Shown in pieces: positions 47,667 through 59,392 of a stretch of DNA of 64,000 nucleotides. Position numbers and translations under genes: made by a program. The stretch comes from Strigops habroptila (lineage: Eukaryota > Chordata > Aves > Psittaciformes > Psittacidae): positions 1-64,000 of the forward strand of contig NW_022651104.1 of NCBI RefSeq assembly GCF_004027225.2, given 5' to 3'. The notes under the pieces are model-generated. The model was not told the origin of the DNA. It worked only from the letters and a program-made list of their open reading frames with translations, and made no database searches. Numbering within the stretch: the first letter of the stretch is position 1; each line of letters begins with the position of its first letter.

Positions 47667-48212
47667 GAGGAGCCAGCAGACTTGCCCGCAGAGGAGGAGA
47701 AGGATGAGGATGCGAAGGAGGAGTCGGAATATGTTAGTGACAAAGAGCTGTCCCTAGGAGAAGCCGGCACCTTGTACAACATCTGAGTCAACCCCTTAGT
47801 GACAGAGCTCTTCCAAGACCCCCGAGCGCATATCCAGGAGGGATCCAGCATCCTCAGCAGCATGGGCACGGATGCGGCAGCAGAGGCAGCCGGAGACCTG
47901 CAGAGCGTGTCTCCTGCCCCGGCTGGTCCCACGGACACCGGGCTGGCAGCTCCTACTCTGGCTGGAGCTGCTGAGGAAGAGCAGCACCGGGCACCTCTCG
48001 CTGCTGCGGAACACAAGGAGAAGACCAAGAGCTTGGATGTGGCCATGGCAGAAATTTCAGCTGCAGTAGCTGAGGACGCTGCATCTCCTGAGGCCGCAGA
48101 AACTCAGGGAGAGCCAAGCGCAGCACCTCTCATTGCAGAAGCAGGAGAGGGTGGAGAAGACATGGTGTCTCCTGTGTCTTCCCATCAGGAAGAGTCCGTA
48201 ACAACCGGTGTC
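47667..48212 (+). pseudogene. Gene-A-type exon downstream of PIM exons, left arm
   Basis: Starts EEPADLPAEEEKDEDAKEES after a good acceptor and aligns with gene A exon 4 (ELFQDPRAHIQE, SSILSSMGTDAAAEAAGDLQ). An in-frame TGA at 47,784-47,786 stops it after 39 codons, though the frame stays otherwise open to 48,266. The palindrome arm ends at 48,212, cutting the exon. Positions 48,213-48,281 are inverted sequence otherwise found near 15,700-15,765. Confidence 0.8.
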
Positions 48213-51200
48213 CACTACACACTCTCATTCCTGCCCAGAAAGACTGTTATGACAGATGGAGCCTGACATCATGGACTGAATGAACTCAGCGGTTCCTTCA
48301 TCAACACTTGTCCTTTGGTTACCTTTTAGCTTAAGGATGCACAGTTTCTCTTCTAATTACATAAGCTCTTTGGACTAGCTTCAACATTTTTTGCAGTTAT
48401 TTCATATGGGCAAAGAATATATTTTAAAACATAGTTACCCATCCTGTTCTAGCAATGTGGTTACAATTAGCAGGCTGTGTTTACAATAGATTAGCTACGT
48501 AGGTGAACAACCAAGAGAACTGAGCAATTTGACACGGACTCCAGTTAATAGTTTCAATGGAAAAATATTAACTTCTTGTTTCAGTATGCACACAAGTATG
48601 CAAGCACATTTCGATCAGCTCACTCACTCGGGTATATTCTACACCTGGCATGTCCAGCAATGACCGAATGAGAAATTCTAGGCAGTGTATTAACGGCAGG
48701 AGAAGAAATATTGATCTTCCCCTGTACTTCTATTACCCCTACTCTGTCTATAATTTCATCACCTTCATTGTTCAGGTGGTCCTCTGCATTCTCTCATGTT
48801 CTCACCGTTGCCCACTGTGAGAGCTTTGGCCAGGCATCCACCCTCCTGTTTCAGAACTGTGAACAAAGCTTTAGATGAGCACTGTTGCTTTCATTTCACT
48901 TCGACCTTCCTTGCTCAAGTCTGCTTTCCATGTGTTCCAGGGAAACAGCTTTAGCATCATACCTCCATGCTACGTGATAGGAGTGAGTAACAGGGAAGTC
49001 TCTCCTCACGAATGGCTCATTGGCGCCAGACTCTGGTTTCATTGCAGCCATTTGAATAGATACAATATATCCTGCAAAGGGCTTAAGCCATTGCTTAAGC
49101 TTATCTCAGCTCTGTATTCATTACGAATATACCTATCAAATAGGTGCCAAATATGATTTTTTCATACTTTACGTAGTCATGATCATGTCACACAATTCAA
49201 GAATGACAAAATGCATTTGGATACAATAACCTTTTACAATACAAACAGACGTGCTCCAGAGCTTGGGAACTGAGAGGGACTTGCGTCTCTGGGAAGTCCA
49301 TGGCAAAGAACTGCACTGTTTACCTTTGACTTTCTAGGCATCTGTGCTGTCTTCCTGGTTAAGAGGTGGCAAATGTGAAGCAGCGCTTGGTTTTAATTAT
49401 GGGCAGAATGCAGAATTCCTTGTGCAGCTGTAAGCTCTCATTCAGCTGGTACGTTTGACTTGTAGTGTCTTCTTTCTGCTGCTGCATAAGGGGTCACCAT
49501 GTCTGAGGGACGACTACTGAAATCGGCAGCCTCCTGTGGCATTCCTAGAGGCGTGCAGGTTTTTCTCCAGGAATAAATGGAAACTTTCGCTCAGCTACAT
49601 GTGATGGGACTTTAGTCTTGCTGACACAATGGCACAACTTGATCTACCTTCACACCATGTGAACGAAAGGGAAGTCCTCTAAGTAATCTCTCCATGAAAC
49701 GACGTCTTTTCATGGCCTTGTGTCTGGGAGCTGGATGGTGCGGGTTGCCTAAATGTTGACACACGTGCGTATCTTGTAGTTCTGGATGTCCGTAGCATGG
49801 ACTTTGTGCAGTCTTGTGCAGTCCCGTGGAAGGCAGTATCTCAGCAGAACACGGAGCTAGAAAGAAAATCTAGCAAGTCCGACCACATCATCTGGGAAAT
49901 ATGGGTCACAAAGGTAGGCAGCTGCCAGCCTGTTTGCGCACCGTTGTGGGATAATTACTGTATATGATTTAGAAATTAAACTTATATTTAAAAATGTAGC
50001 ATTGCTCACACATAAAGGAAGAATGGACTTTCAGGGTAAGATGCAGCTACACGTGGTTTGCCAGGAATTCACTCCACAGCGGTTCCCGTGGCAACATTGC
50101 TTGACGGAGGATGGAGCAGAGTGGAGATTCTGCGGCCAAACTCTGTCCCAATACCAGCAGAGGTGGGAACTAAATGGTACTTAAAACTGATAAGCTGCTT
50201 ACTTGCTGCCCTGAGCCAACGGCCTGTCATCTTTTGACAAAATGCTGTCCTTTGTGCGAACTTTGCTTCATTATAATGCATTTTAACACGAAAACACACC
50301 TCCACCTCCAATGCTACCCGCCTCCAAAGTGAGACCACCCCTCTTTGAGCATGCGGTTGTATACTTTATTATTTGCACGTGCTTTTGCAAACAGTGCATT
50401 TATCTCCGGCAATCCACAAGAACCTGTATCTGTTTCTTTAATAAACTGCACTGTTTAAGCAGCTAATCGTAAATCTCTCATTGAACGCGACCAGCTCCTC
50501 AGTGTGGCAGAGCTAGTTCGTGAGCACGATTAGACTGAAGGTGCAGTGCACTATCAGTGCATGCAGAATCGTGATTATTCAATATATTGAATGCCTAGCC
50601 GCACTCAGCCCCTCTAATATCTGAGGACCAGCTAGAAAGAAAGGGGGTTTATTTTCTGCCAAATTATTTTACCCTTTCACGCAACAGCCTTCCTGCTCAA
50701 CTACATCTGCAGCCTCAGACCCACCTCCCTGTCCTACTTCTGCTGCAGCCCCGGGGACAAGAGGCCATGGCTTGGGGCAGCTGTAAGACCCCCTGCACTC
50801 AGGTGCTCGGAAGCTGCAGGATGGGGATGGAGGGGATCGAGCGAGGTCACCCGTCTGCTTCGCATTTACAGTTCTGCTTCTGGAAACACTGCCAGCTTCT
50901 CGCTTCATTGCTCCAGTGCTTGCGCGTGCAAGAGGAGCAGGAGAATCGCAATCTCTTGTCCCTTATCTCTGGCCTTAGCAACTCCAAGCCTCGCTCCTTA
51001 TTCCTCCCGTCCTTTCTACACCCCTCTCATTCCGGTCACTGGGCTGCAGCACGCAGCAGGCTCCAAAAACCTTCTGATGTGGGACCCGCTGCATCACACG
51101 CTGTCTCATCCCATCGGGAGGCACTTTTCCTACATGGGCAGCACGCACTGCCAAGAGCCAGCGGGACTGCAAGCTCACCAGCTGGGAAGTGCTGCAAGGA

Positions 51201-51381
51201 AAGGGGTCGCTCCGCAGGCTTCTCTGCTACCGACAGGAGGGAAAAGCTGAAGCAGGCAGAGGCGAGCCCTGGGGGGAAAGCGACATGGTTTATTAGCCCG
51301 AGAAGGTGTCCACAGTGAGTGCAGGCTGCAGCACGATGTCCTCAGCGCAGCTCCCTCAGGCCTGGAGCTGGCAGCGGGGCA

Positions 51382-52270
51382 CTACTCCTCCACTTGTGGG
51401 TTCATGCAAGAGCAGCTGCAAGCCTTGCACAGACCCTTCAGCACCCTTCTGAAGCAGGATGGTTGCTGCTCTTGGACCTCTTCATGTCTGCCATAATGCA
51501 ATTCTGTTTGCGGGAAGACGTAGAAGGCTCTGGGGAAAGAATAGCTGTAGTTGTAGTAATAGGGGGACCTCTCGTAAATGTCTGCTTCCATCCACGTATA
51601 AGGTCTACAACTGGGGTGATTGCAGTGAGGGATTTGAGCCCCTGTAGGAGGAGGGGAGGCCGGGGCACTGCCGGACTTGAACAGACGCTGCCTCCAGCTT
51701 AGCCTGGATGCCTCTTGCCTCCAGGGTGTCGCTGCCCTTTCATGAGCTGCTGCATACGCTGCCTGTGCATCCTCGTAGAATCGCGGGGTAGCAAAGGTTG
51801 TGCTGGCCTCTCCTTGGTGCTTTTTAGGTGCTTTCCTCACTCCGCGCCCGAATACAGCCTGCAGAGCTCTGTTGAGAACTGAGAGCCTGGGTGCGGTCCG
51901 TCTCTGCGCGTGTGGTGGGAGCTGACTCCAGGAATGTCCTGATCCCTGCCTCCGGGCCCGTGATGGTGTCTCTCTCTGGGCCTCTGCTGGTGTTGGCACA
52001 GGAGACTCGGTGGACTGAACTTCTGCAGGTCTCCTTGCTGCCGTCGACACATCCACTCCTTCAGCCACGTCCTGCTCTTCCAGAGACTGCTGGATAGTTT
52101 CCTGCACCACAGCAAAACCCCCGCGAACGACATCCCTCACGAACTGGCTGGCTAGTTCCTGTGGAACAAACTCAGAGGCTATGGGGCTGAGCAGAGCAAG
52201 TGCCTCCTTCTGGGCCTCTTTGTCTTCCTCCTGCTTGCTAAAGGCACAGGAAGCTCGTGCCGGTGCCGCC
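51382..52270 (-). pseudogene. Gene A last exon, 5'-truncated (spacer copy)
   Basis: The last ~296 codons of gene A exon 4, with the normal stop codon (51,382) and poly(A) signal (51,289-51,294). At about 52,270 the exon is fused to the polypyrimidine acceptor region of intron 1 and then to CR1 sequence. An accidental open frame of 340 codons runs through the junction. Exons 1-3 and the promoter are missing. Confidence 0.85.
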
Positions 52271-52322
52271 TTCACTCTCAGGAGGAGGAGGAGGAGGAGG
52301 TGTGTGATGGAGGTGGCTGCCT

Positions 52323-52740
52323 CAATGTCTCTCCTTAGAGGGAGCCCAGGTCTGAACACAGGATTCGAGGGGCGGCCACAGCAGTGCCCGGTACAGGGGG
52401 ACAATCACTGCCCTGGTTCTGCTGGCCACACTAGTGCTGATACAGGCCGGGATGCTCCCAAGTTCAGGACCCGGCACTTTGCCTTCTTGAACCTCATCCC
52501 ATTGGCCACAGCCCGTTGATCCAGCCGGTCCAGATCCAGAACCTCTGCAGAGCTTCCTGCCCTACAGCACATCAACACTCTCACTCAACTTGGTGTCGTC
52601 CACATACTTACTGAGGGTGCACTCGATCCCCTCATCCAGATCATCAGTGATCTGGTTCTGTGATTCTATGATTCTAAGAAAGAAATTAAGCAACACTGGC
52701 TCCAATACTGAGCCCTAGGGGACACCAGTAGTGACCAGTC
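52323..52740 (-). mobile_element. CR1 LINE fragment, spacer copy
   Basis: Matches 14,217-14,633 of copy 1 and shares its 5-bp agaac insertion; the 3' half of the CR1 was lost in the deletion. Confidence 0.82.
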
Positions 52741-52768
52741 TTGTTGGCAGACAAGAGAGTAAGAGACA

Positions 52769-53428
52769 TCAGGGAAGCTGAGAGGGAGCTGAGCTGCTGG
52801 CTCCAGGATGCGGTGTTCCAGCATCAGCCCCAGGGATCTCAGTCAAAGAAGGTGTCACATCCCCCTCGTGTGCTGCCGGGGAGACACCGGTTGTTACGGA
52901 CTCTTCCTGATGGGAAGACACGGGAGACACCATGTCTTCTCCACCCTCTCCTGCTTCTGCAATGAGAGGTGCTGTGCTTGGCTCTCCCTGAGTTTCTGCG
53001 GCCTCAGGAGATGCAGCGTCCTCAGCTACTGCAGCTGAAATTTCTGCCATGGCCACATCCAAGCTCTTGGTCTTCTCCTTGTGTTCCGCAGCAGCGAGAG
53101 GTGCCCGGTGCTGCTCTTCCTCAGCAGCTCCAGCCAGAGTAGGAGCTGCCAGCCCGGTGTCCGTGGGACCAGCCGGGGCAGGAGACACGCTCTGCAGGTC
53201 TCCGGCTGCCTCTGCTGCCGCATCCGTGCCCATGCTGCTGAGGATGCTGGATCCCTCCTGGATATGCGCTCGGGGGTCCTGGAAGAGCTCTGTCACTAAG
53301 GGGTTGACTCAGATGTTGTACAAGGTGCCGGCTTCTCCTAGGGACAGCTCTTTGTCACTAACATATTCCGACTCCTCCTTCGCATCCTCATCCTTCTCCT
53401 CCTCTGCGGGCAAGTCTGCTGGCTCCTC
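52769..53428 (-). pseudogene. Gene-A-type exon, palindrome right arm, full length
   Basis: Exon begins at 53,428 after acceptor tgtgttcacag and runs to the frame end at 52,769. It carries the same TGA (53,309-53,311) as the left arm. Beyond the palindrome boundary (52,883) it continues as SPAAHEGDVTPSL, like the fragments at 14,662 and 35,882. It is the most complete member of this second exon type. Confidence 0.8.
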
Positions 53429-53902
53429 CTGTGAACACACAGCAGAACATCAGGAGCTGACAGCTCTCCCCAGCCGTGTCTCTCTCAGGGCTGGAGGTAG
53501 TTGTGTGGGTGCCGTGCCATGGGCTGCCTTCTCCCCTGTGGCCCTGTGGCCAGTGCTGGGGCTGGGTGGTGCATTGGCCCACGACCCTGTCAGTGGGGCT
53601 GATGCTAGGCCAGGAGTCCTGTGTCCCCCTGCCTGGGATGCTACAGTGCTATCCTGCCCAGCCCCACCGGTACCAGGTGACCCCTTACCCCAGAGATGCT
53701 CCGGTGCCCCCCTGTCTGGCCTCACCGGTACCAGGTGCCTCCCGCCCCGGGGCTGCTCCAGTGCCCCCCTACCCAGTACCGGGCACCCCCTGCCCTGGAT
53801 GCTCCACATCCCCCGGTGACTCCGCGCCTGCTCCCCTCATGCTGTCCCGGTTTCCCCCCACCCGCCCTGCCCCACACTGTCCCGGTGGACCCGCACACTC
53901 AC

Positions 53903-54357
53903 CCACTCGACCCATGAGGAGATGCGCTCCCTAGCCACCCGTTTGATCGCCACCTGCAAGCCAATGGCAGCGTTGGCCTGAGCTGGCCCCCGCCCCGCCG
54001 CCAGCCCCGCCACTTACCGGGGCGCCGACGGACAGGCGGACCCCCGAGTAGACGGAGCCGAAGCCGCCTCTCCCCAGCAGCGGTCCCACAAAATAAAGCC
54101 GCTCCAGGGGCTGCTTCTCCTTCCCCGCGTGCCAGACGCGGACGCTGCTGCTGTCCCGGGGCCCCGCCGGCCCCCACCGGCTTCTCCGGGCCGAGCGGAG
54201 CCGGGTTGTTACCGGCCTTCCCCGGCCGCAGCTCCGCGGCGTGCCGCTCCCCGCCGGTCCCGGAGCGCAGGTAGGCCGATGGGTCAATTCGCATCAGCAG
54301 CACCACGGGCACCTTGCCCGACCGCGCTCCTGGGGCCGGCACCCCCGCACCGCGCAC
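53903..54357 (-). pseudogene. PIM-like kinase exons 1 and 2, palindrome right arm
   Basis: Exon 2 is 53,953-53,903; exon 1 ends at 54,018. Same protein as the left arm except GAP for GTP before VAIK. As there, the catalytic exon is absent and a gene-A-type exon follows downstream. Confidence 0.82.
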
Positions 54358-54536
54358 CGAGGGGGTTCGGGGGTCACGGCGGCCGCTGCCCGCCCGCTCC
54401 GCGCCGGGCTCCCATGTGTGTCGGCGGCCCCCGGCCAGCTCCGGGCTGAGCGGAGGCTGGGGGCGGGCCAGAGAGCGCGGGGGGACGTTTGTGCTCTACG
54501 CGCTTGACTCCGGCACAGCCTCGCGTGCTCGCCGTA

Positions 54537-54772
54537 GAGGATGCTCGCAATTGGACTTTTAGGTGGGAAAGCGAGGAGCGAGAGCGATGCCGGTGGCATC
54601 GTTGTGGAGCTCACCACGCGTACAACATCGGGGCCCTGCTCCTGCAGCCGAGGAGCCAGGATAAAAAGCTGGTGCTGGGCCTCTTCTGCACACGGTGAGC
54701 TCCACAACGGTGCCACCGGCATTGCTCTCGCTCCTCACTTTCCCACCTAAAAGTCCAATTGCGTGCATCCTC
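54537..54772. repeat. 236-bp hairpin element, copy 3
   Basis: Arms 54,537-54,615 and 54,694-54,772, loop 54,616-54,693. Relative to its flanks it has the copy 1 orientation, opposite to copy 2, although copies 2 and 3 are otherwise closest. Confidence 0.9.
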
Positions 54773-54841
54773 TCCTCTCTTGTGCCCGATATCAGGGGTC
54801 ATGGAGTTTGCAATGAGGTGCTGGAGGTTTGCACTCAACAG

Positions 54842-55545
54842 AGGCAGTATACAGCACCCCAAAACCCCTCCGGGCACCCCCAAACACCCCCAGCACCCCA
54901 AAAGCCCCCGAGCCCCCTCAAACACCCCCAGCACCCCAAAACCACCCCCAACCACCCTGGAACACCCCCAACCACCCCCAGCACCCCAAAACCACCCCCA
55001 ACACCCTGAAACACCCCAAATCCACACTGAAACAACTCAAAAGACCTTGAAACACCCCAAAACCATCCCCAAAACACCCCAAAACCACCCTAAAACACCT
55101 CAAACCCACCCTGGAACACCCCAAAACACCCTAAACCACCCCAAAACCGCCCCAAACCAACCCCAAACCACCACAAAACCACCCCTCCTGCACCCCAAAC
55201 ACTCCGAAACACCCCAAAACCCCATGCCAGAAAAACCCAAAACCACCCCAAAAACACCCCAAAATGACCTCGAAACACCTGAAGACACCCCCCGCACCCC
55301 AAAACACCCCTCTACACCCAAAACAACCCCAAACCGCTCCCTGCACCCCCAAAATATCCCCCAAAACACCCCCTAGACCCACCCCCTGCACCCTAAAACC
55401 ACCCCGAACCCCACAAATCATCCCCCTGACCTCTCCAAACACCCCCTGAACCCCCAACACTTCCCCCTGTACCCCAAAATCACTCTGAACTCCCCCCCAA
55501 ACCACTGAACCCCAAAACCACCCCGACCCCCCCATTGTGCACCCC
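54842..55545. repeat. C-rich (G-rich complement) tandem array, copy 3
   Basis: Inverted counterpart of the arrays at 24,376 and 45,592, intermediate in length. It fills the intron before the DPF1-like exons. Confidence 0.92.
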
Positions 55546-55548
55546 CAG

Positions 55549-55827
55549 GACCAGCTGCTGTTCTGCGACGATTGCGACCGGGGGTACCACATGTACTGCC
55601 TGAGCCCCGCCATGGCCGAGCCCCCAGAAGGTCAGTGCGGGCCCTGGGGGGGGTGTGTGTGTGTCTTTTGGGGGTGCCCCCCCCATTGACCCCCCCCCTT
55701 TGTGTGTGTGTCCCCCCCCGCAGGCAGTTGGAGCTGCCACCTCTGTCTGCGGCAGCTGAAGGACAAGGCCTCAGCCTTCATCACCCTCACTTGGGGGGGA
55801 CCCCCCCGCACCTCAAATTCTGCCTAA
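55549..55827 (+). pseudogene. DPF1: DPF1-like last two exons, copy 3
   Basis: Exons 55,549-55,630 and 55,724-55,827 on the plus strand with acceptors cccccag and ccccgcag and donor gtcagt. PPEG at the junction; all PHD zinc ligands of this half are kept; reading continues past ITLT to TAA at 55,825-55,827. A polyadenylation-type ATTAAA lies at 56,143-56,148. Confidence 0.8.
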
Positions 55828-56142
55828 ACCCCCCCAACCTCCCCCCCCGCACCCCAAAACCTGCCAAAAGCCATAATGGAGCTGGAGGGGTGGGGTTGGG
55901 GGAGGCCAACGCGTTGCATGATGGGAAAATTGGGGCTCCCCCCCCCGGGTGTTAATTATTTATAATGGGGGGGGTTAATTTGGGGACACACCCCCCCCCG
56001 GGGTTGGGGGGGGCGGATGTTGCTGGTGCAAAACAAAAGGAGGGGGAAGGGAAAAGGGGGGGGAGTCCCATGGGTGTTATGAGGTGTTGCCGCCCCCCCC
56101 CCCCATCGTGGTGTCATTGGTGTGAGCTGTGAGTGTCTGTGC

Positions 56143-56148
56143 ATTAAA
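56143..56148 (+). terminator. Poly(A)-type signal of DPF1-like 3' end, copy 3
   Basis: ATTAAA in gtgtctgtgcattaaactgt, 316 bases beyond the stop codon and followed by GU-containing sequence. Present in all copies. Confidence 0.45.
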
Positions 56149-56173
56149 CTGTGACAGAGAGACCCCCCCGTCA

Positions 56174-56330
56174 CTGACCCCCCAGCACCCAAACCGGGAC
56201 CCCAGCACCCCAGAATGGGACCCCAGCACCACAAATGGGACCCCAGCACCCCAAAATGGGTCCCCTACACCTCAAACCGGGACCCCAGCACCCCAGATTG
56301 GGACTCCTGCACCCTAAAATGGGACCCCTG
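56174..56330. repeat. Minisatellite of ~20-bp units, copy 3 part 1
   Basis: C-rich-strand view (gggaccccagcaccccaaaa) of the same array; it continues at 57,003-57,500. Confidence 0.92.
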
Positions 56331-57002
56331 TGTTAGAAATCATAACGTTTGATTAACAGAAGTTTAATCAAGTTTTAATCTATATATATATATGGTATTT
56401 AGTCTTACTGATTTGGTTGATTTGTGTTTTGTTAAGTTTGTCACTAGGTCAGAAAAGGCTAGTATCTAGGATGTGGACGTAGATTTATGAGACTATTCAA
56501 GCGATATCCTTATGGGGTGGTGGTTTGGTAGGAACAGTACTTTAAAGATTATTCAAGTAGAACTTTTAATTGTGTTAAAAACCAGAGTTGTATACTAAGA
56601 ACCAGTCAAGGAGAGAGAGAAGAATATTGGCGCAAGCACAGTCGCTGGGATTTATCCAGGACTCTAAAAGGTAAAAAGGACATAGCGAGGAAGACGTCTT
56701 ACTTCATCTGAGGAAGACTACTTACTTCATCCTGACGACCACCAGAAGGGGGCTGCGCAAGCACAGAAACAACTGATGATGTAATCAGGAGATGATGCAA
56801 TTTATAAATACATATGTATGAGAGAAGGATGTAACCTGCTGAATATACATTAGATTGTGAAATCTTAGTAGGATAAATTGCGGGCGCGTTGTGACGGTCT
56901 TTGGAACCAGATTTGGGTGCTACCCCTGGTTCCCGGGGCCTCGAAATAAAGCATCACATATAACCTCCTTAGAGTGGTTATGTGTTCTTCTCTCGGCTAA
57001 CA
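56331..57002 (+). mobile_element. Solo LTR, 672 bp, copy 3
   Basis: Plus-strand orientation here, TGTTAG...CTAACA with CCTG on both sides. AATAAA at 56,944-56,949. Confidence 0.88.
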
Positions 57003-57500
57003 CCTGTGCCCCAAACCGGGGCCCCTGCACCCCAAAATAGGACCCCTGTGCCCCAAACTGAGACCCCAGCACCCAAAATGGGGTACCTGCACCTCAAAGC
57101 TCGACCCCTGTGCCCCAAACCGGGATCCCAGCACCCCAAAGTGGGGGAGCACCCCAAACCGGGACCCCAGCATATCAAAATGGGACCCCAGCACTCCAAA
57201 GTGGGACCCCAGCACCCCAAAATGGGACCCCTGCACCCTAAAACGGGACTCCTGTGCCCCAAACCGGGGCCCCTGCACCCCAAAATGGGACCCAGGTACC
57301 CCAAACTGAGACCCCAGCACCCAAAATGGGGCACCTGCACCTCAAACCTGGACCCCAGCACCCAAACCGGGACCCCTGCACCCCAAATTGGGACCCCAGC
57401 ACCCCAAACCGGGACCCCAGCATATCAAAATGGGACCTCAGCACCCCAAAGTGGGACCCCAGCACCCCAAAGTGGGACCCCCGCGCCCCAAACCGGGACC
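57003..57500. repeat. Minisatellite of ~20-bp units, copy 3 part 2
   Basis: Continuation of the array up to the CpG-rich promoter block. Confidence 0.92.
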
Positions 57501-57552
57501 CCGCCCAGGGGTCCCGCTACGCCCCCCCTCTGCCGCATGCGCCGGAGCCCGG

Positions 57553-57620
57553 ACTACAACTCCCGGCGTACCCCGCGCGGGGGGAGCCGCGCGTTGATTG
57601 GCTGCAGCGGCGGAGGCGGG
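57553..57620 (+). promoter_or_regulatory. Orphan CpG-rich promoter with ZNF143-type motif, copy 3
   Basis: ACTACAACTCCCGGC at 57,553-57,567, ATTGG at 57,597-57,601 and GC boxes follow on the plus strand. Two AATAAA signals lie about 550 bases downstream (58,132-58,137 and 58,145-58,150), so a very short transcription unit is conceivable, but no convincing open frame joins them. Confidence 0.5.
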
Positions 57621-58527
57621 GCCGGGGCGCGCGGCGGCGCGGGAGCGGGAGCTGGGTGTGGGTCCGCGGAGCGGAGCTGGGGGGCGCTGCAGAGCCCGGG
57701 GAGCGGGGCTGGGGGTGTGCGGACCCCCGAGGCTCTGAGCAGTGGGGCCGGGCGCTCCCGGGGTGCTGGGGAATGCGGGGGGGCGGGTGTGAGCACTGGG
57801 CAGTGGGGCTGGGGGGTGCCCGGGAGGATGGGGTGCTGGGAACCCGGCACAGGGGGGCTGGGAGCTTGGGGGGGGGAGGCGAGGGGGGGGTCCCGCACCT
57901 TTCCCTGCCCGCCCCGGCCGCATGGCCCTGGGGATGGAGCGGGGCTGTTGTGGGGGGTTCTGGGGGCTGTTTCCCCCCTGGGGGGGGGGGAGGGCAGGGG
58001 CTGCTGGGTCTGTTCCTGGCAGCGCTGCCCTGATTTACCACTGATTTAATAGAGATTTGCTGGGAAGGAGGGAAATTCTATTTAATGAGGGTCAGGAGTG
58101 AGAAAACGCTCCCTGCTCGTGGCAAGATGGGAATAAAAAAACCCAATAAACTCCCCAATTTGCCGTATTTGGGTCGGTTTTGGCCACGGTGACCCCTAAA
58201 GCACCCCCAGAGCACCCTCAGGACCCACAGAGCATCCCGGGGATACCCCTAGAGAATGCCAGGGAAGGCCTGGAGCACCTCCAGAGCCCCCCATGGACCC
58301 CACCAGAGCCCCCGTAGCATCCCAGGAACCCCTTCATGGCATCCCTGGATACACCCCAAGGATCCCCCCCAAGACTCTTGAGGACCCCAGGGCCCCCCTC
58401 GGGGGATCCTTAAAACCTCTTGGCCCCCCCCAGGACCCTGAGCTGCTCGAGCCCATGGGGCACAGCCAATATCCCCTGCACTGCAGAGCCTCCCAAGAGC
58501 ACCCAGGGACCCCCCAGCACCCCCGAC

Positions 58528-58662
58528 CTCGAGGAGGTAGAGCACGGCTGACACCTCCTGCACCCTCCAGGTGATCTGCTCGGGGCTGTCGGAGCCCTCA
58601 GCATTGTCGGCCGTCTCGTGGTACAGGGCCATCTGCCACTGTATGGTGACCACGGGGATGTG
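58528..58662 (-). pseudogene. RYR1: Single RYR1-like exon, copy 3
   Basis: Inverted counterpart with the copy 2 variant YHETADNAEG. Borders intact, no neighbouring exons. Confidence 0.65.
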
Positions 58663-59119
58663 CTGGGGACACGGGGACATGGTGACCATGGGGACACGGT
58701 AGGGCACATGGGGACACAGGCATCATGACGATCATGGGGACCACAGGAGTGGCTGATTCTGGAACACCCCATGTTCAGGTGTGCGAGGCCACAGAACCCC
58801 ATGGAACCCGTCACCGGAGGCACCAGGAGATGACAACTGCCCCACGGAACACAAGCTGCCGGTGGAGGAGGCAACAGCAGCTCCCCTGGTGGTTCCCGTC
58901 TTGGTGTCTTGGTGCCGGTGACGTCTGTGGGCACATGAGCATGGAACGAGGTGGGTGGCGATCGCGTTCTTCGGGTGCTTTAGGAGTTCCCAAGAACACC
59001 TCAAGTGACTTCACCAGAGTCGCTGCTTTGGACTCGGTGTGTGAGTTCCTCTGGCTGAGCCGGCAGCCGAGCGCTCCAGCTGCCTTAAATCCTGGGATCT
59101 CCCTTCATTTCTTGTGGGG

Positions 59120-59392
59120 AGAACAAGGGCCTGTGGGGACGGGACAAGGGGGAACGGATTTAACCTGACAGAGAGGGGAGATGAGATGGGATCCTGGGAA
59201 GTTCTTCCCTGTGAGGGTGGTGGGACACAGGCACAGAGTGCCCAGAGAAGCTGCGGCTGCCCCATCCCCGGCAGTGTTCAAGGCCAGGTTGGACACAGGG
59301 GCTTGGAGCAACCTGCTCTAGCGGAAGGTGTCCCTGCCCGTGGCAGGGGTTGGAACTGGATGAGCTTTAAGGTCCCTTCCAACCCTTTACAT
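59120..59392 (+). mobile_element. CR1 LINE 3' end, copy 3
   Basis: Inverted counterpart of 20,533-20,795; ends in ggtcccttccaaccctttac reading toward the CR1 3' end. Confidence 0.88.

Larger units (their letters stand above)
37126..48212 (+). repeat. Left arm of large palindrome (in-window part)
   Basis: Reverse complement of 52,883-64,000. Paired coordinates sum to 101,095 near the centre and drift to 101,126-101,139 further out because of small indels. The inner end is at ccggtgtc (48,212). The outer end lies at or beyond 37,126, since the right arm leaves the window. Confidence 0.93.
48213..52882. repeat. Palindrome spacer, mosaic of amplicon pieces
   Basis: Made of: 48,213-48,281 (inverse of about 15,700-15,765); 48,287-52,270 (direct copy of 6,361-10,340); 52,277-52,322 (like 13,203-13,245 in the gene A intron 1 acceptor region); 52,323-52,882 (like 14,215-14,780). 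Two deletions relative to the normal unit, of about 2.9 kb and 1.0 kb, thus created the spacer. From 48,287 to 50,705 it is AT-rich and gene-free, as in the left flank. Confidence 0.85.
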
